DNA of 64,000 bases, taken from Pedobacter ginsengisoli (GTDB lineage: Bacteria > Bacteroidota > Bacteroidia > Sphingobacteriales > Sphingobacteriaceae). The DNA lies in NCBI RefSeq assembly GCF_030244015.1, contig NZ_JASSYX010000001.1:62001-126000 (forward strand), read 5' to 3'. Every line of letters starts with the position of its first letter. Positions within the stretch are counted from its first letter, which is position 1. Below the pieces are notes generated by a model. The model did not search any database. It had not been told where the DNA came from and saw only the letters and a program-made list of their open reading frames with translations. This document shows positions 45,542 to 53,967 of this stretch, one piece after another. The translations under genes were made by a program, and so were the position numbers.

Positions 45542-46804
45542 ATGAACAAACAATTTAAAATAGCCGTGGCCCTCACTGTATTTTTTTTCGCATTTTCAGC
45601 TGCATCTGCACAAAAGATCGCTGTGCTCGAAGTGATGCAGAAAAAAGACAATCAGTCCTTAGATATGCCGCTGAGCATTCAGCTGGATAAAATAACCTAT
45701 CTTCCTGATTCAGTGATCAGTCTGGTTGAAGTAAAGAATGGCAGGCGGGTCCCCGTGGCCTGCCAAATTGAAAACAAGGGGCAGCGGATTTTATACTGGA
45801 TGCTGAAGCAGGAACAAGGTGCTACAGCAAAGCGGATTTTTGAACTTGAAAAAGGAATTCCGCTTAAAATAGCTGACCACATCAAAACTGTTACAGAAAA
45901 CGGAGCGCTGATTGTCAGCGCCAATAATAAAAATTTACTGCAGTATAATTTCAAGACCATGTATCCGCCCAAAGGAGTGGACACAGCATTCAAAAGAAGC
46001 GGCTTCATTCATCCGCTGTGGACGCCACACGGACAGCTGCTCACCCGGATCAATGCGCCTGATCATTATCACCACTATGGCCTGTGGAACCCCTGGACAC
46101 ATGTGATGTTTGAAGGGGAGATGATCGATTTCTGGAACCTTAAAGACAAGAAAGGAACTGTTAAGTTTGCCAATTTTGTGTCTGTGAACGAAGGTGCTGT
46201 CTATGCGGATTACCAGACGCTGCACGAGCATGTCGCTTTTAAAAAGAACGGAGAAAAGAAAGTGGCGTTAAACGAACTGCAGTCTGTCAGGATTTATCAG
46301 CCGCAATCCGGTCAGGATTATTACATTGCAGACATCACAATCCAGTTAAACTGCGCCAGCGATAGCCCGGTTACGCTCAAAGAGTACCGTTATGGAGGGC
46401 TGGGATGGCGTGCTACTGAAAAGTGGAACGACAACAATAGTGAGACACTCACGTCTGAAGGTAAAACCCGCAAGGATGCTGACGGATCAAAAGCACGTTG
46501 GGTTATTGTTCAGGGCAGCCTTGACAGCGATTATGGCGGTGCGGTGATGATGTCATATCCTTCCAATTATAACTATCCCGAGCCCTTGCGGATCTGGCCT
46601 GAAAAGATGAACGGCAGAGGGGATGTATACGCCAATTTCTCACCTACAAAAGACAAAGACTGGCCACTTGTTAAAGGCCGTGACTATATCCTTAAATACA
46701 GGTTTATGGTATTTAATGGTAAATTTAATAAAGAAAAGGCAGAGGCGGCATGGCAAAGTTTTGCGAATAGCCCCTCAGTAACCGTCAAATTAGTAAATAA
46801 ATAA
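45542..46804 (+). CDS. DUF6807 (PmoA-like) secreted protein
   Basis: 420 residues from ATG 45542 (MNKQFKIAVALTVFFFAFSAASAQ signal). The chosen start is 24 codons inside a frame that is open back into the end of the previous gene. The body matches the DUF6807 family, annotated as PmoA although not related to methane monooxygenase: FIHPLWTPHGQLLTRINAPDHYHHYGLWNPWTHVMFEG, YRYGGLGWRATEKWNDNNSETLTSEGKTR, and FSPTKDKDWPLVKGRDYILKYRFM. It has many histidines (HYHHYGLWNPW) that may bind metal. Such proteins recur beside ThuA and Gfo/Idh genes in carbohydrate loci. No enzymatic activity is established; a lyase or hydrolase role on modified sugars is a hypothesis. Confidence 0.8.
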   Translation: MNKQFKIAVALTVFFFAFSAASAQKIAVLEVMQKKDNQSLDMPLSIQLDKITYLPDSVISLVEVKNGRRVPVACQIENKGQRILYWMLKQEQGATAKRIFELEKGIPLKIADHIKTVTENGALIVSANNKNLLQYNFKTMYPPKGVDTAFKRSGFIHPLWTPHGQLLTRINAPDHYHHYGLWNPWTHVMFEGEMIDFWNLKDKKGTVKFANFVSVNEGAVYADYQTLHEHVAFKKNGEKKVALNELQSVRIYQPQSGQDYYIADITIQLNCASDSPVTLKEYRYGGLGWRATEKWNDNNSETLTSEGKTRKDADGSKARWVIVQGSLDSDYGGAVMMSYPSNYNYPEPLRIWPEKMNGRGDVYANFSPTKDKDWPLVKGRDYILKYRFMVFNGKFNKEKAEAAWQSFANSPSVTVKLVNK

Positions 46805-46825
46805 TAACAGTAAAAAACAACGCAA

Positions 46826-47692
46826 ATGATGACTACCTATTTTTTCAGACAAAAAACGCTTTTATTGCTCGGTATGTTTTTTTTACTCTTTGCAACAGTT
46901 GAGGTACAGGCAGCTCCTGACCAGGCCGATCTCAAAGGAATCAGGGTTTTGGTTTATACCAGGAACGGGAAAGGGTTTATCCACGATAACATTCCCAGTG
47001 CAGTAAAATGTGTGCAGAAGCTTGGGGCTGATCATAAGTTCAGTGTAGATGTTTCAGATGATCCTTCAATATTTACCGAAGACAACCTCAAAAAATATAA
47101 AATGCTGATTTTTACCAGCACCAATAATGATGTGTTTAATGATGACCAGCAAAGGCTGGCTTTCAGAAGATACATTGAGGCAGGCGGCGGGTTTGTAGGC
47201 ATCCATTCCGTGACTGGTACTGAAAGAAACTGGACCTGGTTTAAACAAATGATTGGCGGCACATTTGTATGGCATGCCAAAAATCAGAAGTTCAGCGTTA
47301 AGATCATCGATCCGGGTCATCCGAGTATGCAGGGCCTGCCCAAAGTATGGGAAAGAAGTCTGGGTGATGAATGCTATTTTACCAAGGAGCTTTATCCCGG
47401 CATCAAGGTGATGATTGCGCATGACCTGCATTCACTGGCTAAAGATGCTGATACAGTTAAAGTAGCCAAATTCTCGGCACCTTTTAAAGATCTGTATCCG
47501 GCAGCATGGTATCAGACATTTGACGGGGGCAACATCTGGATTACTACCCTTGGACATAATAAGGAATATTATCAGGAGCCAGTGTTCGTGAAACATATCC
47601 TGCAGGGGATAGCATACATTTCATCCCAGACTAAAAAGCTTGATTTTGCAAAAGCATACGCTACATCAAGAGACACACCGGTAAATTATTAA
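46826..47692 (+). CDS. ThuA family protein, secreted
   Basis: 288 residues with signal peptide (ending VEVQA). The ThuA-like fold (class I glutamine amidotransferase-like) is shown by GIRVLVYTRNGKGFIHDNIPSAV, YKMLIFTSTNNDVF, FRRYIEAGGGFVGIHSVTGTERNWTWFKQMIGGTFVWHAKNQ, PAAWYQTFDGGNIWITTLGHNKEYY. ThuA from Sinorhizobium acts with the dehydrogenase ThuB on trehalose-type sugars, giving 3-keto derivatives, and ThuA-like domains appear in many Gfo/Idh-linked loci. The typical Cys nucleophile of amidotransferases is not evident. Its place between DUF6807 and two Gfo/Idh genes suggests a joint pathway acting outside the cytoplasm. Confidence 0.85.
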   Translation: MMTTYFFRQKTLLLLGMFFLLFATVEVQAAPDQADLKGIRVLVYTRNGKGFIHDNIPSAVKCVQKLGADHKFSVDVSDDPSIFTEDNLKKYKMLIFTSTNNDVFNDDQQRLAFRRYIEAGGGFVGIHSVTGTERNWTWFKQMIGGTFVWHAKNQKFSVKIIDPGHPSMQGLPKVWERSLGDECYFTKELYPGIKVMIAHDLHSLAKDADTVKVAKFSAPFKDLYPAAWYQTFDGGNIWITTLGHNKEYYQEPVFVKHILQGIAYISSQTKKLDFAKAYATSRDTPVNY

Positions 47693-47722
47693 TCTGTATA
47701 CACAAATCTTAACCAAATAATT

Positions 47723-49156
47723 ATGAGTAATCTCGAAAAACCAATGTATGACCGCAGGGGGTTTATGAAAACAGCTGCGAAAACCGCTGTAGTAGGAGGC
47801 GTAGCTTTAACAGGTTTTCCTACTATTGTCCCGGCATCCGTGTTCGGAAAAAATGCGCCAAGCAATAAGATCAATATTGGCCAGATCGGCTGTGGACGTA
47901 TTGCACGTACGCATGATCTTGCCGAGACTTTCAAATATGATGTTGCGCACATCATGGCGATTGCCGATGTTGACAGCGTCCGTTTGAAAAGCGGGAAACA
48001 AATGATCGAAAGTTGGTACACAAAAAAAACAGGCAAGGCGGATTACGTTGACGTAAAGACTTATGACGACTACCATGCGCTGCTTGAGAACAAAGATATT
48101 GATGCGGTGATGATCAGCACTCCTGATCACTGGCATGCACAACCTGCGATTGAAGCTGCGATGGCCGGTAAACACATTTACCTGCAAAAACCAACATCAC
48201 TGACTATAGAAGAGGGCCGCCAAATGAGTGATGCCGTACGTAAATCAGGTGTCACTTTTCAGCTAGGAAGCCAGCAGCGGTCTGTAAGACCCTGGCCGCA
48301 GTTTAAAAAGGCATGCGAACTGGTCAGGAACGGCAGAATTGGTAAACTCCATACGGTCCGTGTCGGGCTGCCTTCGGATCCGGCGGGAGGCAATACGAGT
48401 GCTATGCCAATTCCGGCAAATCTGAATTATGACATGTGGCTGGGATCGACGCCGTATATCTATTATACCCTGGACAGGGTGCACTCGCAGACCGATTTCG
48501 ATTCAAGAGGAGGCTGGCTGCGCTGTGAACAGTTTGGAGCGGGCATGATCACGGGCTGGGGCGTGCACCACATCGACATTGCCCATTGGGGAATGGATAC
48601 GGAGCTTACGGGGCCTTTGGAAGTAGTTGCTACTGCAGAGTTTCCTAAGAATGGTTTGTGGAATGTCCATGGCGACTATGAGGTACACGCAAAATATGCT
48701 AAAGGTGTAGACATGTTCATGAGCAGCAAAAATCCTAACGGGGTTCGTTTTGAAGGAACTGACGGCTGGATCTTTGTATCGAGGGGTGATGTGGCGGTAA
48801 CTGCCTCAGATCCAGGTGCAACTGGTGGTAAACTAAAAGCCCTGACGGCCAGTGATCCGAAAATACTTACTTCAGTAATCGGTCCGAACGAGATTCACTT
48901 ATATGAAAGCCGCGAACAGCATGGCAACTGGCTGGATTGTATCCAAAATAAAAAGCAGACCATCAGCCCGGCCGAGGTGGCGCACCGTTCATGCAGCGCA
49001 TGCCTTGTTGCACATGCCGCTATGAAATTTAACGGGCAAAAGCTATATTGGGATCCGAAAAAGGAAATCTTCAAAGATAATGTGGAGGCCAATAAATTAT
49101 TGTCAAGACCTCAGCGTTATCCGTACGGAACCAATTATATTAAAAAGAAAGCCTGA
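47723..49156 (+). CDS. Gfo/Idh/MocA family oxidoreductase, Tat-exported
   Basis: 477 residues. The N-terminus (MYDRRGFMKTAAKTAVVGGVAL) is a twin-arginine signal, so the folded, cofactor-loaded enzyme goes to the periplasm. The Rossmann motif is IGQIGCGRIA (about 52-61), then AIADVDSVRLKSGKQM, VMISTPDHWHAQPAIEAAMAGKHIYLQKPTSLTIEEGRQM (QKP replaces the usual EKP), and FGAGMITGWGVHHIDIAHWGMDTELTGP in the substrate-binding part. It should bind NAD(P) tightly and oxidise or reduce a sugar hydroxyl/ketone, but the substrate is not evident. It lies in the same operon as ThuA and the second Gfo/Idh-like gene, overlapping none. Confidence 0.9.
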   Translation: MSNLEKPMYDRRGFMKTAAKTAVVGGVALTGFPTIVPASVFGKNAPSNKINIGQIGCGRIARTHDLAETFKYDVAHIMAIADVDSVRLKSGKQMIESWYTKKTGKADYVDVKTYDDYHALLENKDIDAVMISTPDHWHAQPAIEAAMAGKHIYLQKPTSLTIEEGRQMSDAVRKSGVTFQLGSQQRSVRPWPQFKKACELVRNGRIGKLHTVRVGLPSDPAGGNTSAMPIPANLNYDMWLGSTPYIYYTLDRVHSQTDFDSRGGWLRCEQFGAGMITGWGVHHIDIAHWGMDTELTGPLEVVATAEFPKNGLWNVHGDYEVHAKYAKGVDMFMSSKNPNGVRFEGTDGWIFVSRGDVAVTASDPGATGGKLKALTASDPKILTSVIGPNEIHLYESREQHGNWLDCIQNKKQTISPAEVAHRSCSACLVAHAAMKFNGQKLYWDPKKEIFKDNVEANKLLSRPQRYPYGTNYIKKKA

Positions 49157-49157
49157 T

Positions 49158-50537
49158 ATGAAATCAAAATTGTTGATACTGGCGCTGCTGGCGCTTGCAG
49201 GATGTGAAGATTCACAGGATGAAAAAAATACCAATCAAATGATCAGGCTGATTACACTGGATCCCGGACACTTCCATGCTGCACTGGTACAAAAATCGAT
49301 GTACCCCCAGGTAGATTCGGTAGTGCATGTTTACGCCCCTGAAGGTGAGGAGCTGACATCGCACCTGAAAATGATAGATCAGTACAACAGCCGTCCGGAT
49401 GATCCTACAAAATGGAAAGAAGAGGTGTATAAAGGTGCTGATTATTTTGAAAAGATGCTGGCTGACAAGGCGGGCAATGCCGTAGTGCTCGCAGGTAACA
49501 ATCAGAAAAAAACAGATTACATCAAAAGGTCAGTCGATGCGGGACTCCATGTTCTGGCAGATAAACCCATGGTGATCGACGCTGCGGCTTTTGAAGTTTT
49601 GAAACAAGCTTTTCAAAGTGCAGCGGCAAAAAAAGTGGTATTGTACGACATCATGACTGAGCGTTATGAGATCAGCACCATGCTGCAGCGCGAGCTGTCC
49701 ATGATTCCGGATATCTTCGGCACGCTGGAAAAAGGAACACCTGATAACCCGGCGGTAACCAAGGAAAGTGTGCACCATTTTTATAAGTTTGTGTCCGGCA
49801 ATCCGCTGAAGCGGCCGGCATGGTTCATGGATGTAAGCCAGGAGGGCGAAGGCATTGTAGATGTAACTACGCATTTGGTCGATCTGGTACAGTGGGAATG
49901 TTTTCCTGAACAGATCATAAATTATCAGAAAGAGATCCAGGTAAATTCGGCCAAACGCAGCAGTACAGAAATGACGCTGAGCCAATTTACTGCCATTACT
50001 AAGCTCAGCAGTTTTCCTGATTACCTGAAGAAAGACATCGTAAAAGACAGTGTGCTGAATGTGTTTTCTAACGGTGAGATCAATTACACGCTTCGTGGCG
50101 TACATGCCAAAGTATCTGTGAAATGGGCATATAAGGCACCTGAGGGAACGGGCGATACGCATTATTCTATCATGCGCGGTACTAAAGCCAATCTGATCAT
50201 AAAGCAGGGCGCTGAGCAGCAATACAAACCCGCATTGTATATTGAACAAGCAGGAAAGGCAGACACCGCTTATGAGACAATGCTTACTGCAAAGTTCAAA
50301 TCGGTACAAGATAAGTTTCCAGGTGTGACGCTAAAAAAACTGGCTAAAGGATGGGAGGTCGTTATACCAGAAAAATATAAAGAAGGGCATGAAGCCCATT
50401 TTGCACATGTGACAGAGAAATTTCTGGAGTATGTGAAGATGGGGAATATGCCTGCCTGGGAGGTGCCTAATATGATCGCGAAGTATTACACGACTACTAA
50501 AGGGCTGGAACTTGCCAGAACCAGCAAGGCAAAATGA
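49158..50537 (+). CDS. Gfo/Idh/MocA-like lipoprotein lacking the glycine loop
   Basis: 459 residues from ATG 49158 (1 bp after the previous stop; a longer frame to 49080 overlaps that gene). Lipobox ALAGC. The N-terminal fold is Rossmann-like ([53 protein letters not shown] with the conserved DKP of the family). The first glycine loop GxGxxG is replaced by DPGHFH, so NAD binding may be lost or altered. A C-terminal oxidoreductase domain ([20 protein letters not shown]) is present. It is likely a partner or divergent enzyme of the preceding oxidoreductase; it ends overlapping the sulfatase start by 4 bp. Confidence 0.83.
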   Translation: MKSKLLILALLALAGCEDSQDEKNTNQMIRLITLDPGHFHAALVQKSMYPQVDSVVHVYAPEGEELTSHLKMIDQYNSRPDDPTKWKEEVYKGADYFEKMLADKAGNAVVLAGNNQKKTDYIKRSVDAGLHVLADKPMVIDAAAFEVLKQAFQSAAAKKVVLYDIMTERYEISTMLQRELSMIPDIFGTLEKGTPDNPAVTKESVHHFYKFVSGNPLKRPAWFMDVSQEGEGIVDVTTHLVDLVQWECFPEQIINYQKEIQVNSAKRSSTEMTLSQFTAITKLSSFPDYLKKDIVKDSVLNVFSNGEINYTLRGVHAKVSVKWAYKAPEGTGDTHYSIMRGTKANLIIKQGAEQQYKPALYIEQAGKADTAYETMLTAKFKSVQDKFPGVTLKKLAKGWEVVIPEKYKEGHEAHFAHVTEKFLEYVKMGNMPAWEVPNMIAKYYTTTKGLELARTSKAK

Positions 50538-51844
50538 GAAAACTGTATATTACTTTATTGCTGATATCTCTGACGGCGCTGACTTATGGTCAGCGCCGTC
50601 CAAATATTATTTTTGTGTTAACTGACGATCTCGGTTATGGAGATCTGGCCTGCTATGGGAACCCGCTGATCAAGACGCCGTTTCTGGATAGCATTGCCAG
50701 GGAGGGCGTGAAGGCCAACAGTTATGTGGTCACCTCACCTATTTGCACACCCTCACGTGCATCACTGCTCACCGGCAGGTATGCCGACCGGATGGATTTA
50801 CTGTTTCCACTCGGTCCGGGAGCAAAAAGGGGAATTCCTGAAGAGGAGGTGACTATTGCGCAAATGCTGAAGAAATCAGGACACAAAACAGGAATGGTCG
50901 GTAAATGGCATCTTGGTGATCAACAGAATATGATGCCTAATGCCAAGGGTTTTGAATATTTTTATGGGATGCTGTACAGTCATGACTACCGTGCTCCTTA
51001 TGTCAATACAGATACGACGATTAAGATCTTTCGAAACCAGACACCGGTGATCTACAAGCCAGCTGACAGTGCGCTGATCGATCTTTACACTGATGAAGCC
51101 ATTGGCTTTGTCAAAAAGCAATCGGCAAAGCAGCCTTTCTTTCTTTACCTGGCGCACAACATGCCGCATTTGCCTATTGCCTATGCGGCTAAGAAGTCAA
51201 GAAAAATTCATTCTGATGGTGGTGAGTATGGTGACATCATTGAAGAACTGGACAGAAGCCTGGCAAGGCTTTGGTCTGAGGTAAAAGCTAAGGGAATGGC
51301 CGATAACACCATCTTTGTGTTTTCCAGCGACAATGGCCCCTGGGTCAATATACCGGCCCGGGTATATGCCGATGGGGTGACCAGGCAGTATCACGCAGGG
51401 TCAAGCGGGATCTTTAGGGGAGCGAAATTTGATACTTATGAGGGGGGTGACCGCGTTCCGTTTATCATTTACTGGAAAGGCCATACGCTCAGGAACAAAG
51501 TGCTGACCACACCTTTCTCCTGCCTGGATATTTTGCCGACGTTGGCAGAATGGACGGGTTCAAAATTGCCGGAAGGCCGGCTGCTTGACGGACAGTCCGT
51601 GGCAGGTATGCTCACTGATGCAAAATATAACGGGACGCATAAACCGATCTACTACATTAACGGAACTCCTGAGGTGGTCAGGGATGGAGCGTGGAAACTG
51701 AGAAGAAGAAAGGAGAAAGAGCAGACTACTATCGAACTTTTTAATTTGTCCTGGGATCCGGCAGAGCGTGTCAATCTTGCGGCTAAATATCCGGATCAGC
51801 TGGTTCGTCTCACAAAGCTGCTGGATGCTTATCCGGGGAAATAA
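50534..51844 (+). CDS. Sulfatase (type I, formylglycine-dependent), secreted
   Basis: 436 residues with signal peptide ([11 protein letters not shown]). Sulfatases hydrolyse sulfate esters, here probably on a glycan. The activation motif CTPSR at 71-75 (Cys71 converted to formylglycine), metal residues D31/D32 in [23 protein letters not shown] and SSDNGPWV are visible, as expected of the arylsulfatase A-like S1 family. No sulfatase-maturing enzyme is in the window, so it must be encoded elsewhere. It starts inside the previous stop (ATGA), so it is translationally coupled to the Gfo/Idh-like lipoprotein. Confidence 0.93.
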   Translation: MRKLYITLLLISLTALTYGQRRPNIIFVLTDDLGYGDLACYGNPLIKTPFLDSIAREGVKANSYVVTSPICTPSRASLLTGRYADRMDLLFPLGPGAKRGIPEEEVTIAQMLKKSGHKTGMVGKWHLGDQQNMMPNAKGFEYFYGMLYSHDYRAPYVNTDTTIKIFRNQTPVIYKPADSALIDLYTDEAIGFVKKQSAKQPFFLYLAHNMPHLPIAYAAKKSRKIHSDGGEYGDIIEELDRSLARLWSEVKAKGMADNTIFVFSSDNGPWVNIPARVYADGVTRQYHAGSSGIFRGAKFDTYEGGDRVPFIIYWKGHTLRNKVLTTPFSCLDILPTLAEWTGSKLPEGRLLDGQSVAGMLTDAKYNGTHKPIYYINGTPEVVRDGAWKLRRRKEKEQTTIELFNLSWDPAERVNLAAKYPDQLVRLTKLLDAYPGK

Positions 51845-51898
51845 TATTATTGTGAAGCTTGCTTTATGATGTTATCTTTAAGATTCAAAAACACATCA

Positions 51899-52813
51899 AT
51901 GAAGCAAACCTTATTAAACCTGTCCATTTTATTCTCGCTTTTTTTTGCAGCTGAGGCTGCTGCACAACACCAGTTCCCGTTATATCCGGAGGGTAAAATC
52001 CCAAATTCAAAATCGGTTAAAGATGCTGAGGAACATAAGGCAGACGCTTTGGTTGATTCGCTTACGTTTAACGTATCCGTTCCAACCCTCACTGCCTTCA
52101 TTCCGCAGAATGCCTCCAATGGTACTGCGGTGATCATTTGTCCTGGCGGCGGCTACCATGTCCTGCTGACAAAAAGAGAAGGAAGTGATGCGGCAAGGGC
52201 TTTTAATAAGCTGGGTATTACTGCTTTTGTTTTAAAGTACCGTCTGCCCAATGACAAAACCATGGAGGATAAGACCATTGGTCCATTGCAGGATGTCCAG
52301 CAAGCCATTAAGATGGTAAGGGGGCACGCAAAAAAGTGGGGGCTTGATCCGGGTAAAATCGGCATTATGGGTTATTCGGCTGGCGGGCATTTGGCCTCTT
52401 TAGCGGGAACACATTTCAACGATCCAAAGATGGAGAACAAAGACAACACAAGTCTGCGTCCGGATTTTATGTTGCTGATCAATCCGGTCATCAGTTTTAC
52501 GGATGGGATAGGGCACAGAGGTTCCAGGGACAACTATCTTGGCTCAGGGCCATCCCCGGAAAAGGTTACTTATTATTCTTCCGAATTGCAGGTGAGTAAG
52601 GAGACCCCGCCGACTTTTCTGGTCCATTCAGATGCTGATCAGGTTGTCCCTGTGGCCAATAGCCTGGAGTTTTACCAGGCGCTTAAAAGTAAAGGCGTTC
52701 CGGCAGGTCTGCACATTTATGCCAAAGGCGAGCATGGCTTTCTTACAGCCCCGTCTTTTGATGAGTGGTTTGGCCGCTGCATTTATTGGATGAGGAGCAT
52801 GTCATTCTTATGA
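51899..52813 (+). CDS. Alpha/beta hydrolase, carbohydrate-esterase-like, secreted
   Basis: 304 residues from ATG 51899 (MKQTLLNLSILFSLFFAAEAAAQ signal; an upstream start at 51866 would precede the signal). The oxyanion loop is PGGGY (near residues 82-86), nucleophile GYSAGGHLAS with Ser160, then HSDADQVVPV and KGEHGF giving the Asp and His. It resembles the BD-FAE/endo-xylanase-B-like esterases that remove acetyl or feruloyl groups from polysaccharides. It comes 54 bp after the sulfatase and overlaps the next gene (ATGA). Probably removes an ester from the imported glycan. Confidence 0.87.
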   Translation: MKQTLLNLSILFSLFFAAEAAAQHQFPLYPEGKIPNSKSVKDAEEHKADALVDSLTFNVSVPTLTAFIPQNASNGTAVIICPGGGYHVLLTKREGSDAARAFNKLGITAFVLKYRLPNDKTMEDKTIGPLQDVQQAIKMVRGHAKKWGLDPGKIGIMGYSAGGHLASLAGTHFNDPKMENKDNTSLRPDFMLLINPVISFTDGIGHRGSRDNYLGSGPSPEKVTYYSSELQVSKETPPTFLVHSDADQVVPVANSLEFYQALKSKGVPAGLHIYAKGEHGFLTAPSFDEWFGRCIYWMRSMSFL

Positions 52814-53964
52814 AGGTCAACGATCAGTTTTACTCGGACCTGCCGGTAAATTATCTCTCGCTGCCTGATCTTTTTACAAAACAGGAACTCTTTTTTGACA
52901 TACCCGGGGACTGGCATGTGATCCTTACTGACATCAGAAATTCAACGGCGGCCGTTCTCGGCGGAATGCATGAAACCGTTAACCTGGTAGCTACAGGCAG
53001 TATTGTTGCTGTGCTGAACATTGTATTCAAGGCGGGGATTACCATCCCTTTTTTCTTTGGCGGTGACGGGGCTACTTTTATCGTTCCATCTGCTGTAGCC
53101 GGGAAGGCGCTCCAGGCGCTGCGGTTGTATAAAGACAATACGATGAACAGCTTTGACCTCGACCTTCGTGTCGGCACTTTACCTGTATCTGACATCTACG
53201 GGAGGGGTGAAGAACTGCGTATCAGCAAGTTTAACTGTTCAGGGGCTTTTGTCATTCCGGTGCTATTGGGCAACGGCCTCAGTTATGCGGAAAAAGTGAT
53301 CAAAGGCGAGGATTATCTGCTGGAGGAAACTGAAGCTGCCAATGATGAACTCGACCTGAACGGAATGCAGTGCAGATGGGACAAGATCCCTCCTCCGATG
53401 CAGCGTGATGAAATTGTAACCCTGCTGGCTGTTTCGGCCGGGGGAACTTCGCAGGCCCTTGCTTTAAAAAAGGTCATGCAGCAAATTGATAACATTTATG
53501 GTACACCTGAACAACGGCAGCCGATATCGCTGCCAAAACTCAAATTGACCACTACCTTTAATAAGTTCAGGACGGAGCGTCGTGCGGTAGCAGGATATGC
53601 CAGTCCATTCAGGATGGCGGGGATGTGGTTTAAATCGGTACTGGGTTATCTTTATTTTAAAACCCGAACAGGCCGGAAATATCTGCGGAGCCTGATAGAA
53701 ATGTCAGATACGCTTGTTATCGACGGTAAAATAAATACAGTCATATCTGGTACGGAAGCACAAAGACGTAAGCTCCAGGCCGCTTTAAGTAAACTGGAAG
53801 AGCGGGGGGAAATCTTTTACGGTTTGTATGTCAGCCGCGAGTCTGTTATGTCTTGCTATGTGCGCGATATGGACGATGGCCACATTCATTTTGTAGATGG
53901 CGGGGAAGGGGGATATACCAAAGCCGCCGGTCTGATGAAACTGAAGCTTCAGCAATCCCCCTGA
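52810..53964 (+). CDS. DUF3095 protein with class III nucleotide-cyclase-like motifs
   Basis: 384 residues from ATG 52810, which overlaps the previous stop (ATGA); a frame extension to 52765 lies inside the esterase gene. No signal peptide, so cytoplasmic. It matches DUF3095. Two segments recall class III cyclases: TDIRNST (Asp41) and FGGDGATF (Asp86), the metal-binding aspartates being 45 residues apart, as in known cyclases. Whether it makes a cyclic nucleotide is not known; it could be a degenerate or differently acting relative. The last gene of the long operon is unlike its neighbours in function, and its stop is 3 bp from the converging beta-barrel gene. Confidence 0.75.
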   Translation: MKVNDQFYSDLPVNYLSLPDLFTKQELFFDIPGDWHVILTDIRNSTAAVLGGMHETVNLVATGSIVAVLNIVFKAGITIPFFFGGDGATFIVPSAVAGKALQALRLYKDNTMNSFDLDLRVGTLPVSDIYGRGEELRISKFNCSGAFVIPVLLGNGLSYAEKVIKGEDYLLEETEAANDELDLNGMQCRWDKIPPPMQRDEIVTLLAVSAGGTSQALALKKVMQQIDNIYGTPEQRQPISLPKLKLTTTFNKFRTERRAVAGYASPFRMAGMWFKSVLGYLYFKTRTGRKYLRSLIEMSDTLVIDGKINTVISGTEAQRRKLQAALSKLEERGEIFYGLYVSRESVMSCYVRDMDDGHIHFVDGGEGGYTKAAGLMKLKLQQSP

Positions 53965-53967
53965 CGA

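Noticed and set aside
49080..49157. Start of the second Gfo/Idh-like gene at 49080
   Set aside because: It overlaps the first oxidoreductase and adds a non-signal stretch before the lipobox; the ATG at 49158 gives a clean lipoprotein signal.
49530..50309. Antisense frame of 259 codons inside the Gfo/Idh-like lipoprotein gene
   Set aside because: Its composition (Cys/His/Arg-rich, no domain) is that of a shadow frame and it overlaps a supported gene entirely.
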